Below, piece after piece: positions 46,657 through 58,600 of a stretch of DNA of 64,000 bases (its first letter is position 1; each line of letters begins with the position of its first letter). Origin of the DNA: Opisthocomus hoazin (lineage: Eukaryota; Chordata; Aves; Opisthocomiformes; Opisthocomidae); contig NC_134454.1 in the NCBI RefSeq assembly GCF_030867145.1, positions 66,446,308-66,510,307 of the forward strand, written 5' to 3'. Under the pieces are notes generated by a model that was given only the letters and a program-made list of their open reading frames with translations, made no database searches and was not told where the DNA came from. Made by a program: the position numbers and the translations under genes.

Positions 46657-49600
46657 GTGAGACGGGCTGCCCGTCCGTCCGGCGGCAGGGCGGCCTGCGG
46701 CGGCTGGGGTTGCGCCGTCGCTGCCTCAGCTGAGGGAAGGGGGAGCGCGGGGTCTGCGGGGCGGACGGCAGGCGGGCAGGCGGGCGTCCCCTGAGGTGGC
46801 GGAGGCCGTTTCCCCGCCTCGTCTGCGCGGAGCCGCGCTTCCGCGGGGTGCCTGGGAGCGGCCTCCGGTCGGGAGGGCTCCGTGTGAGGGACGGGGTGAA
46901 AGCCTGGAAGCGGGGAGCTGCCTCGGAGAAAGCCTGGCGCCGGGGCTCCCTGGGCTGGTTAGCTGGCGCTGTTGCCTTATGGGTTGTCGGGTGTTTGGGT
47001 TTTTTTTCCTAAATGACGGTCAGTTTTGCTTTTTATTAACGGGTAAGGTCTCCTAGTCCGCTGCTGTTTGTTCGTGCTGTCTCGATGCCACCTTTGTAGC
47101 TTCATGACCGGCTAGCTTGGTGTGGCTGACCTTCGTATGTTTATCAACTGTGAATGGAAACCTTTTCCACCGGCTGATAGTCTGCTTCGGCAGGGTCTTG
47201 CCCTCCGTTTCCTTCTGCGAGGACTTTTCAGCTTACTTAGTTGTGCTGCTTGACCAGCAATCTTTCCTTGTGGCAGTGGGTTAAATGAAAATGGGCAAGA
47301 GCTAGTGGTGATCAGGTGGGATGCTGAAGAGTTAAAATGTTCTGTTTGTATCTATTTATTTATTTTACAAATATCATTCATATGATTGTTATTTGTGTGT
47401 ACGAAGCAAAAATAATTACTCAGCTTGTCTGCTGTGGTTGCAAGAACTTCTGCAAAATAAACCATGTCATGTGCCTTACTGTATGAAGTTTTGCTTTTTT
47501 ATGAGCTCAAAACCGAATATGGTCTCTCTTTAACTCATAGGTTCTTGAGTGTGGAGTCTGTGAAGATGTATTTTCTTTGCAAGGGGACAAAGTTCCCCGG
47601 CTGCTTTTGTGTGGCCATACTGTCTGCCATGACTGTCTTACCCGGCTTCCCCTGCATGGCAGAGCAGTTCGTTGTCCTTTTGATCGACAAGTTACTGAAC
47701 TAGGTAAGAAAACATAAGTCTAAAGTTCTTAAAATCTGTCAGCCGAGGATATCTACAATGTAATGCTAGATACAGATTCCTAGTGCTGATTAGCAATAAT
47801 ATTTTCAAGCAATGAATGTGCAGTGTTCCTTTTCATTCAAAGAAGATCATAGCACTGTTAAGCGCTGGCAAAATACGTGTCTTGGAGGAAGAAACTCAAG
47901 ATTTTATCTTGTTGCACCTGGGCTTGCAAGCTTTATACCTTTTTTGTACGCCTACATTTACAAAGGGACTACTTTATTTTACATTAGTGTCTAAGGGTTC
48001 CTGAGTGTGTATGAGTTTCCTGTTGTCCTAAGCACTAAACCATGCAATTAAATAGGTAGTTTCTTTGACAAACAAATTAGTCTGGATTCAGTTTGAAGTG
48101 ATATAGAGGGAAATACCAGTGACAGCCAACCTGTTTTTGAAATGTAGAGTAATTCTGTATATGCGATAACTGATAGCAGCAGGCTATGAAGAAGAATTTC
48201 CATATTGTAGGAGTGTCTGCAGACAGTATTTGAAAGGATAAGATACAGCTTTTATCCAGCAGTGGGAGTTTTTGTACTGGGCAAAAGATGGCACATGCTT
48301 ATAATTCCTTCAGAAAAGGAATCGCCTATTTAGCATAGGGTTACAGAGGAGATGAGTTATGAATAGCATTTGGACTGAGGAGAACTTGTTAATAGAACTG
48401 ACTCCAGCAGTTCTAAATAGCACAGAGGAAAAAAGCTGTTGGAAGAAGAATCCTCGGAGAAAATGATCTCTAATCTGGTAATCCGTGAAAAAGATGTTTA
48501 AGTATCAAATTTTGTCGAATGAAAATTTGCTTTGAAGTAGGAGAATCTGCTAGATTGGAGACCAAACTGAGAAGAATATTAAGGCACTCTGTGGGATGCT
48601 TTCATGGAAGTAGGAGTCAGGAAGAGAAATATCAGTCTTGTATGAAAGATGGCTTTGTTTTCTGGGGGAGTGGAGGTGGGGAGTGTGTGCGTCATGACTG
48701 ACTGCCAATCTAGAAGATGTGGTTAGAAGAGTCACAGTTTATTTTACTTCTTGTCTATGACTGTACAGCTGCACAACGTTTCTTAAAGTATGCTTTTAAG
48801 GGGGAGAATGTTAAAGCACAAGACTCAGTCCTGCTGTTGTGAAACATTTCTTTCCAAGGCCACTGCCTGTATCTTGTAAAATCAGCATTTTTATTATGAT
48901 AGGGAACTTGTCACTTCTTAGTTTTTGTTGTACATTTTTTTTTACCCAGGCACCTGAAAGTATCCTATCATTTTGGTTTTTGTGGCTTTCAGGTTTAACA
49001 AAAATGAAGCTTTATAGAAACATTTAAAGTATTTTCATCTTGCATGATACTGAGGAACTTCTGATGAAATATAGTGAAATGTTATTAAACTTCCAAGGCT
49101 CCTACAGAAAGGAAAAGCGAAGAGAAGCTTCGGCTTTTGTGTCTAGGATAGTAAACTTGCATCGTGCTGGCTAGTAATAGAAAGTAGAATGATATGCTGT
49201 GGCCAGTAGTTGCTCAAAAAACTGATGGGTCGAAAATTTTAGCAAAACAGCATGAAAGTAAAAATACTTCTGTGAATAAAAATATTCTGCCTGGTGATTT
49301 GGGGCAAAAGGGGATCGTAGCCACTTTTAGTCTTACTAGTTCTGTAAGAACTGTGCTAAGAAATATTATTGTTTCCAGCATGTAAAAGAAGGGTGGTTTC
49401 TGGAGTGCAGCTTGTCAGGGCCCCTCTGTGAAGCTTCTGTGTGTTTGTTGTCCTGCTCTAATGACCGGCAGTTACTGCTGTTCGTTAAATCTGCTGCACT
49501 TGTTGTGTTTCCTTCTGAGAGCTCAGGAGTGGGCCTGGGAGGGAGGCATGGTGACGCTGGGCCCGGGGAACTTCTTATCCTTCCCTCCCCTCCATCTGAG

Positions 49601-52600
49601 GGCATGTGAGAAAGCAAGCTCCATTTTCACCCTTTTCTGCAATTGCCATTCTGCAATTTAATGGAGTAGTCTCAGGAAGCTGTTCAGTACTTAAATCTAG
49701 ATCATAGAATTGCTGCCAAGAGAAAGTTCTGTTGAAAGAAAGAGCCATATAATCAAGGCATAAAGTCACCTGTGTTAAACAGTTCCTTAATCAGTAACTG
49801 TGGATTTTACGGATGTTTTTAGTTGACCATTTAAGTATAGAGTTCAGCAGATAAACTTACTTGTTTTCCTTTGTTCTTGTTACTAAATCACTTAATTCTA
49901 TATTCATTGAAGTTTCTCCAAGGAACCTTGGGAAGTTTTTGAAATAGTTACTCGGAGATCTATGTATCTATAGATATAGATATATTTTCTTCCTTTTGAA
50001 GTGGGCATTTGGTTTAAACTTACTGGCCTGTGTCTTCTATATACATAACTGTATGGGAAGGCAGAGTTGGAAATATTTTGTCAATCCGGATTTCTGGAAA
50101 TAGAGAGTCTGCAAGTTGAAAACTAACAACACATTGTTTACATGCTTAGCAAAATATTCTAATAGTTCACAAAGTCCTTCTATGAGAGAAAATATTTAGT
50201 AATGCACTGGTAGGACTAAAGCCTGCCCAAACCATATTACTTTGCAGAGTAGACCAAATGCAAATTTTTGGAGGGTTTTTTGAGAGTTCTGTAATGAAGT
50301 CGCCTCTGTTTAATCTTCTAGGGGAAAATTTTAAATGAGTATGTACATAGAATCATAGAACGGTTTGGATTGGCAGGGACCTTAAATACTGTCTCGTTCC
50401 AACCTCCCTGCCATGGCCAGGGACACCTTGCACCAGACCAGTGTGCTCAGAGCCCCATCCAACCTGGCCTTGAACACTGCCAGGGAGAGGGTAGCCACAG
50501 CTTCTCTGGGCAACCTGTGCCAGTGCCTCACCACCCTCATAGTGAAGAATTTCTTCCCTATATCTAATCTAAATCTACCCTCTTTCAGTTTAAAGCCATT
50601 ACCCCTTGTCCTGTCACTACAGGCCCTGCTATAAAGTCCCTCTCCAGCTTTCCTATAAGGCCCTTCAGGTACTGGAAGGCCGCAATAAGGTCTCCCCACA
50701 GCCTTCTGTTCTCCAGGATGAACAGCCTCAACTCTCTCAGCCTTTCCTCATAGGAGAGGTGTTCCATCCCCCTGATGATTTTTGTGGCCCTCCTCTGGAC
50801 CCGCTCCAACAGGTCCATGTCTTTCCTGTGCTGAGGGCTCTAAAGCCCTCGTGTTGAAGGTATATGAGCTGTCTAGTGGCTATCTTCAACTGCATTAGCA
50901 TTCTTTAACCAAAAAGATATAATGGACAAGCTTCTTCAATGTTAAAAATTTCGAAGCCTTATATGCCAGAGATTATGTTGACTCAGGCAATATATATGGG
51001 GGAGGGGGGGAAATCTGAAATTATCTTCATAGAAGAAGGACTACTCTTAAAGCCTTTTCCTTAAAGTATCATGATTTGGGAGAAGAGGTGAATAATTTCT
51101 TTCAAACTGCTTTTGCTCTGCTTCCTGCATTGGATTAGTGTTTGGGTTTTTATTGTTTTTTGTCTTTAAATACATGGACCAGGAAACTGTTGAGAAGGAT
51201 GTGCTTATATAACAGCTTTGGAGGCTCCAGCTTTTAACTTCAGCTGAGCAGCTGTGCTACAGAAGCCTCTAACAGTTTATAGCTCAGGTGAACTTTCCCT
51301 ACTGTCATCACATTACAGGTCTGAAACTATTTTCTGTCATTAGAACTTGTTGAACTGATGTGTGCAGCTGTTGGCACCCTTCATGGAATCCACCCCATTG
51401 GTATTGTTTACATTTATATATTCTTTTGCTAGCGTTTGAGTGCTAAGATAAAATTTCAGAACATTGTGCAAGAAAATGTGACTGTAACATAACATGCTTT
51501 CAGCTTTGTTTACACATTTAGACAAGTTACTCCTTTATTACTTGCATTATAAATAATTCTTTGGCAGACAAGCTTCATGCTTTTGAAATGGCATTTTTAT
51601 TGTTGTCTGGGGTCAGTCTTAATATCATCACTCTGTCACGATCTCATTCCTTGCTGACACACTTCCTGCAATTAATGTCTTGCTCTCCTTTTGAGGAGAC
51701 AGTCAGATTGTGTAGTGGTTTTATAATGAGCACAAGCATCCCTTGTAGGCACAAAGATGAGATCACTAGACTCTTTTACATTTGTGACTAAAGCAGAATT
51801 TGAGCTAAAGTCGAAGAGATTAAATAGATATATTTACACAACTCATTTTTAGTGTTTTTAAATATAAAATAAATGATCAGATGTGTTGAAGATGTGTATG
51901 TTGTGTAGTATTTTTATTAGGATAAAGTTTAGATTTAGTGTAAAAAGAAGTGGCTTTTTCTCAAATACATAAAATTTATGGTAGATACCAGTGAAATGAG
52001 GCATGACTTTGTGTATGGTAATGCATGTTATATAGGGTGCTTACTGGTTATAAATTCTGTTTTAGTAGATTAATAGCTGATAGGTAAGCTTTTCCTGTTT
52101 TTCCATCTGTGTCCAAAATTGACAGTGCACTGACAATGTATAACATGTATTAGCAAATCTCTAGGACATACAATGAAAAGGAAGACTGTAAAAGCAGTGT
52201 AACTTTTTTCTCCTGACAGCTGTAAGTTATGGACTGGAAAATAAACACAGAATAGCTAGAGGTGTATCTTTTCTGATTTCTGTTGGTTACATTTTGGCAA
52301 ATTAGTTCCGCTTTGCCTTTTCTGGCTTGGCTTTCTATTCATGCTAGACATGGAACTAACATGATTAAAATCAGATACGAGAATGTGAACCGAGGCAAGT
52401 ACTTCTTAGTTCATTTTTTTTAATAAACACATTAAAACCTGTGAAAGGAAATACTTCTGTAAGAAACTCTATAATGATTGAAGAGCTTCTTCCTCTCTCA
52501 ACCTTATCCAGTGTTTGCTGGAAGGCTAAGACAGTGTTTGCTTAAAGGCTAATTTGCTGTACTCTGTTTTATAAGTAGGTTTATCCCTTTGATGTGTGTA

Positions 52601-55600
52601 CATCCATATATGCTCTGCTATTAATGGCTATCTGGATTAGTGCAAATCTGTAAATGTGGGTCCACGTTAGCATCAGCAGTCATGATATTGGTGTGTTGTT
52701 AATGTATTTTATATACTGTAGTAACTGAAGGTTGTGCACAGTTAGTTTGCTGCGGGACAGTGCTGTTCAAAACACTGTAGAAGAGAAGTGTCTAGCCACT
52801 TTTCTGTGCTTTGCTTTCTGGGAGTTAGTGTCTAGAAATCTGTCTAGAGACAGTGTCAGCAAATCTGGACTCCGTTTACAGACTGCTTTGACATAATGTA
52901 AATTCTAAAAGTGGTTATTGTGCTTTGTATTTCTTCAGCTTGTAAGAAGAGGTGACTCTTCCTTGCTCTGTGTTATGAAAAACACTATAATTGTGCTAGG
53001 AGTGCTAGAGCTGAAAAATACCTAAGCTCTGAGGTCGAGAATGTATCAAGGTGGATAGAGGACTGTTCCAGTGCTGAGTGTAATTGCAGAGGACAAGAAC
53101 ATAACTTCTGTAAACTCCTTCAAGATCTACGGCAAAGAAAAATTAAAATACTTCTTTTTTTGTTTGGAATTTATTTTGTGGAGTGCACTGAGCTAAGATT
53201 GGGTGTTGCTAATGCTGTCTGTACTAGAGAAGGCTTCCACCGTGGAACTGGTAACTGCAGAGAGCACTGATGTGCCTTTGCTTTATACCTACCTTCAAAG
53301 TTACGAACCTGTACCTTGACAAGTCCATTTTCAGAAACAGCAGATTTGTTAAAAAGAGTGGTCTTTACTGGTAAGCATTTTTTTAAATAGATAGTATTGG
53401 TTTGTACCAGTTGAGGGTGTTGGAGGTGAGAATAGCTTATGTATGTTCCCATTTATAGCTATAGAAAAACATTATTCATCTGTTTATTTGTTCTCTGAAT
53501 TCTGCCCTTTGTCTGTGAGGCATATAACTTCAATTTTGAGTTTGACTGCTGAGAATATTATGGTCAGTAGTTTAAACTGTTGGGAAAGATGCTGAAGAAA
53601 GACAGTTTCATGTAGTAAAACTGGAAGCTACAGAAAACAGTAAGGTATACAGTGTAGATGTTCTGGTTCCAGTTCATGTCCCTCTTGGTAGGTACCATAA
53701 CATTGTTGCCCTCACTCTGGCCAGATGCTGCCTGCACCTCATGAAGCTATTTGTTCTCCTCCCCTTGATGGGAAAACAGTTGGCATATGAACATTGCAGT
53801 CTTCCACGTAATTGTGTGGAGCCATGTAATGCAGCTCTGCTCTTTGCAATAGTACTGCAGGAAAAATGTTGTCAGGTAGTAAAGCACTTGCATGTATTTC
53901 AAACATGTTTTGAAGTCTTAAGATTGAAAGCCAGTCTCATTTTCCTGTTTCATAGGTCTTGAAGTAAAAGAGAATGTTGTGGTTTAATCCTGGTCAGCTC
54001 CACACAGCCACTCACTCCCCTGCAGTGGGGCAGGGGAGAGAATCAGAAGCGTAAAAGTGGGTTGAGATAAAGATAGTTTAAGAGGTAAAACAAAAGGTGT
54101 GCACACAAGCAAAGCAAAATAAGGAATTAATTTGCTCTTTCTGTTGACAGACAGGTGTTCAGCCATTTCCAGGAAAGCAGGGCTCCATCACCTGTAGTGG
54201 TTACTTGGGAAGACAAGCACCATAGCTCTGAACGTTTCCTCCCACCCCTTTCTTCCTTCTTCACTCCAGCTTTTATTGCTGAGCATGATGTTATATGGTA
54301 TGGGATATCACTGGGGTCAGCTGTCCTGGCTGTGTCCCCTCCCAGCTTCTTGTGCACCCCCAGCCTACTCCCTGATGGGACAGCATGAGAAACAGAGAAA
54401 GGCCTCAATGCCGTGTAAGCACTGCTCAGCAGTTGCTAAAATGCGGGTGTGTTGTTATCACTGTTCTGGTCACAAGTCCAAAACATAGCCCCATACCAGC
54501 TACTGTGAAGGAAATTAACTCAATCCTAGCGAAAACCAGTACAGAGAATAATTCTTAACAAGCTGCAGATAGGAGAACTTGCATTTGTTTTTTGGGTGTT
54601 GGTTTTTTTTTTTGCTTTTGTGTACACTTTCTTACAAACAATATTGTAACACATCTAGCTCTTAAAAGCACTGTCTTTTATGCAGTAACTGTATTTGAAC
54701 AATGTTTGTGTAATTCTACATGGAGTCTTTATAACAGTGTATACTCTGTGTGCTGCAACTTCAGACTGCTGTGGGAGCTGGAGATCCATATTCTTAGAAC
54801 CATGAAAATGCTGATTCTGGCTATGTGTACAAAGCTGACAAGCAGTGAAACATGAGTATTTGGGGTGGGTACTTTGTTTTGCTAGTTCTTATAACTGACT
54901 GGTAGTCATAGTCTGTCTGTTCATTTGGAACAGTACTGTGACTCTAATGACACATCAAAATCTGTGGAGTGTTTGATAAATCTCAGTATTGAAGAAGGAA
55001 GAATTAACGTCTGTATAGGATCAGTGAGATGACATCTGAATTCCAGAACGACGCAGAGGGCATATGCCTACCAGACCACCACAAGGCAGCATAATTTAGG
55101 AGATGTGAAACAACACTCAGGAGAACCAGACAACTCAAGTAACCTGGCCTTTCAGAAAATGCGTGGGATACAGTTTCTGTGAGTTCATGTCAGATGCAGA
55201 CTTCTGTCAGTCACCAGATACGTGGACTGAAAATGTCAAGAGTTTTTAGGCATCATCTGGAGCCAGCCTTAGGCTGTAGTTGCTGTTGTGCTAGTCTTTG
55301 CATCTGGATTGTAAGCACCAGCCCAACTTCTCTGTGGATCTAGCATTGTTTTCTAAAACTGTTTTTCCAGATCATGCTTGAAGAAAAGCATAAATTACAT
55401 AGAGCAGTTACTTGAATGTAATAAAGAACTATAGTATGTATTAATTTTTTTACAGTGAATAGCAGAAGTTCACTGCAAGTTTGGCTTATTCTTAGGTGAG
55501 TGTGTTTGCATGAAGTACAAAACAAATATTTGAATTACAAAAGCAGTGTGCATATGCAGTTTTGTCCAGATAGTGGTGTCCCACACTCTAAAAAGTAACT

Positions 55601-58600
55601 GCAGCAACCTTTTCTTGTCTTAAAAACACAGTTCAAAAGTTCCATCATAAAATAGATGACTCAATTTCAGGTCCTACAGAGTCTGTTTAAATACAAGGTG
55701 GTGTTTCCAGACACCTTCTTAGCTATGTAAATGTACATCTGTTACTACCCTGGGCACTACTGGTAATGTTGTGCCTTCTATCATTCTACTCAAAGCTAGC
55801 AAACCCCCTCCTATTTCTTTTCGTGAAGCTAGTAGCTGCTGTACACTTGTGTAAACATCTTACGAAGAGATGAGGGCAATGTTAATATGATGAAACTAAT
55901 GTCCACATCTTGCCTTCTTTTGAGCACACCAAAGAAGTGCTCTGTCAGTATTCAGCAGTAATCTTGGATATAATTAATTTCTTGAGCTTGTCTTCATTCT
56001 CAGTTATGTTTTTTCAAGAGCTGGTAAAAATAATGTTACAAGATCATAGGTGTTCAAGGGTTAACTCTGATATATGTTAGGAAAACCGGATGTTTGGAGG
56101 TTTAATGAGGATTGGTTTACATATGTGTTCTACCAATTTTGGGGAACTGATTGTAATAAAATCCCTGTGACAACAGCAGAAGAGCTCATCATAGCATTGA
56201 GACTGGAGGAAGACGACATGTGTTTCATTACTTGTCCCTTCCAAATTAGGAATTGTTAGCAAATAGTTTTACTGTCTACCTGGATTGGCATGTATTGATA
56301 CTATATATGAACAGCCTTGTTAGTGTTAAACTGATTCGAAACTGTACAGTAATAAGGATTTAATTTGGACAGTAAACAACTTCAAAGTTGATCTGCTCCT
56401 GATTTTAAGGAAGAAAAGAAAAAAAAAATCTTGAACCTACCCACAGAAGTGACACTTGTTCTGGGAATTCGTACTGAATTCAACACTAAACTCCATTAAA
56501 AACACCTCTGTTCTCAGATAGTCCATCTGTAACTGGTAGTTCCTGGTTTCTAAAAGTATGTAGTTGTGATTCAGCAAAATAGTCAGCCTATTGCAGTTAA
56601 TAACATACAACTTTCTACATGTTGTATGTTGAGGAGAACCTCAGATTCTGTGTACTTAGTCCTTGAAATGGCTAGCATCTCATGTGAGGCATGCCTGATA
56701 GCATTCTACTAAAATATGTTGTTTTTTTTTCTTTCATATATTAAAAAACTCTGCTGAGATGAAGTCGCTAGGTGCTTTCTGCATCAGATGTAAATGACTT
56801 CTTGAGTCATGTCTTAAGAGTGCAGGAGCATACAATTCCAAAGTGTTGGAAGTCAAGCAAGCAGGGCAGAAGGCCAGCTTGGCTGAGTAGGGGTCTTGTT
56901 CTAGAACTTAGGCGGAAAAGGAAAGTGTACAGACATTGGAAGCAAGGACAGACGACATGGGCGGACTACAGAGATACTGTTCACCACTGTAGGGAGAAAA
57001 TTCGTGGCCAAAGCTTGATTAAAGTTCAATCTTGCCATCACTCTGAAGAACAATGAAAAGGGCTTTTTAAAATATTTTGACAGCAAAAGGAGAATCGGAG
57101 ATAACATTGGTCTGTTGCTTGATGTGGTTGGTCACCTCACAGATAGGGACATAGACAAAGCAGAGCTATATAATCCTGAGGTAATCCTCCGCCGATGAGA
57201 GGCAGAGGGCAGCCCCGCAGAAAGAGATCTGGTGGTCTGGGTTGGTGGCAAGGAGTCAGCAGTGTGCCCTGGCAGCCAAAAAGGCCAACCATGTCTTGGG
57301 GTGCATCAAGCACGGCACAGCCAGCCGGTCAAGGGAGGTGATTGGCCCACTCTGCTCTGCAGTGGTGCAGCCCCACCTCAAGCACTGTGTGCAGTTTTGG
57401 GTGCCTCGGTATTAGCAGGACATCACGCAGTTTGAGCGTGTACACAGGAGGGCAACCGAGATGGTGAAAGATCTCAAGGACAAGACTTAGGAGCAGCAGC
57501 GGAGGTCACTTGGCTTGCTCAGCTTGGAGTGGAGAAGGCTGAGAGGTGACCTCATCACAGCCTGCAACTTCCTCATGGGAGGCAGCGGAGGGGGAGCTGC
57601 TGATCTCTCTCTGGTGACCAGTGATGGGACACAAGGAGATGGAATGAAGCTGTGTCAGGTGAAGTCAGATTCAGCATTAGGAAAAGGTTCTTCACTGAGA
57701 GGGTGGTTGGTCACTGGAACAGGCTCCCCAGGGCAGTGGCCATGTCACCAAGCCTGTCAGAGTTCAAGGCGCATCTGGACAACACTCTTAGTCATATGGT
57801 TTGGTTTTAGGTAGTCCTGCAAGGAGCAGGGAGTTGGACTCAATAATCCTTAGAGGTCCCTTACAACTTACATTCTGTGATTCACAGAATCACAGAAAGG
57901 TAGAGTTTGGAAGGGACATCTGTGGGTCATCTAGTCCAACCCCCTGCCGAAGCAGGGTCACCTACATCAGGCTGCACAGAACCGCGTTCAGGTGGGTCTT
58001 GAATATCTCCAGAGAAGGAGACTCCACAACCTCCCTAGGCAGCCTGTTCCAGTGCTCCATCACCTTCAGAAGGAAGAAGTTCTTGCTCATGTTCAGATGG
58101 AACTTCCTGTGCTTCAGTTTGTGCCCATTGCCCCTTGTCCTGTCACTGGGCACTACTGAAAAGAGTTTGGCCCCATCCTCCTGACACCCACCCTTCAGAT
58201 ATTTGTAAGCATATATTAGGTCCCCTCTCAGCCTTCTCTTCTTCAGGCTGAACAAGCTCAGCTCCCTCAGCCTCTCCTCATAGGAGAGATGCTCCAGTCC
58301 CCTCATCATCCTCGTAGCCCTCTGCTGGACTCTCTCCAGTAGCTCCTCATCTTTCTTGAAGTGGGGAGCCCAGAACTGGACAGACTACTCCAGATGGGGC
58401 CTCACTAGGGCAGAGTAGAGGGGGGAGGAGAACCTCCCTCGACCTACTGTCCACACTCCTCCTAATGCACCCCAGGATTCCATTGGCTTTCTTGACAGCC
58501 AGGGCACACCTGGGAAGAGAATGAGAGAAGAAAATAAGCCAACCAGCTGGAGGGCGGCTTTGCAGAAAAGGACCTGGGGGTCCTGCTTTACCTGGTTTGC

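Larger units (their letters stand above)
45720..47040. promoter_or_regulatory. CpG island, bidirectional TRAPPC13/TRIM23 promoter
   Basis: Base composition switches sharply from AT-rich to strongly GC- and CpG-rich at about 45720 and back at about 47000. The two start codons (46110 on the minus strand, 46555 on the plus strand) are 445 bases apart, head to head. No TATA box is visible. The interval carries ZNF143, NRF1, ETS (CCGGAA at 46225-46230) and YY1-type motifs. Long open frames within it are composition artefacts. Confidence 0.88.
47704..56799 (+). other. TRIM23 intron 2, left part
   Basis: Unique AT-rich sequence apart from a CR1 fragment (50346-50845) and a solo LTR (53975-54543). 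No exon, RNA gene or other family recognised. Confidence 0.5.

Noticed and set aside
46081-46794. A 237-codon plus-strand open frame and several long minus-strand frames in the CpG island
   Set aside because: They overlap both promoters and TRIM23 exon 1 in other frames, are Arg/Gly/Pro/Ala-rich, and exist because GC-rich DNA has few stop codons. Not genes.
53975-54543. Retroviral coding genes next to the LTR
   Set aside because: The flanks beyond the GAGAA duplications are unique intron sequence with no gag, pol or env remnants, so it is a solo LTR.
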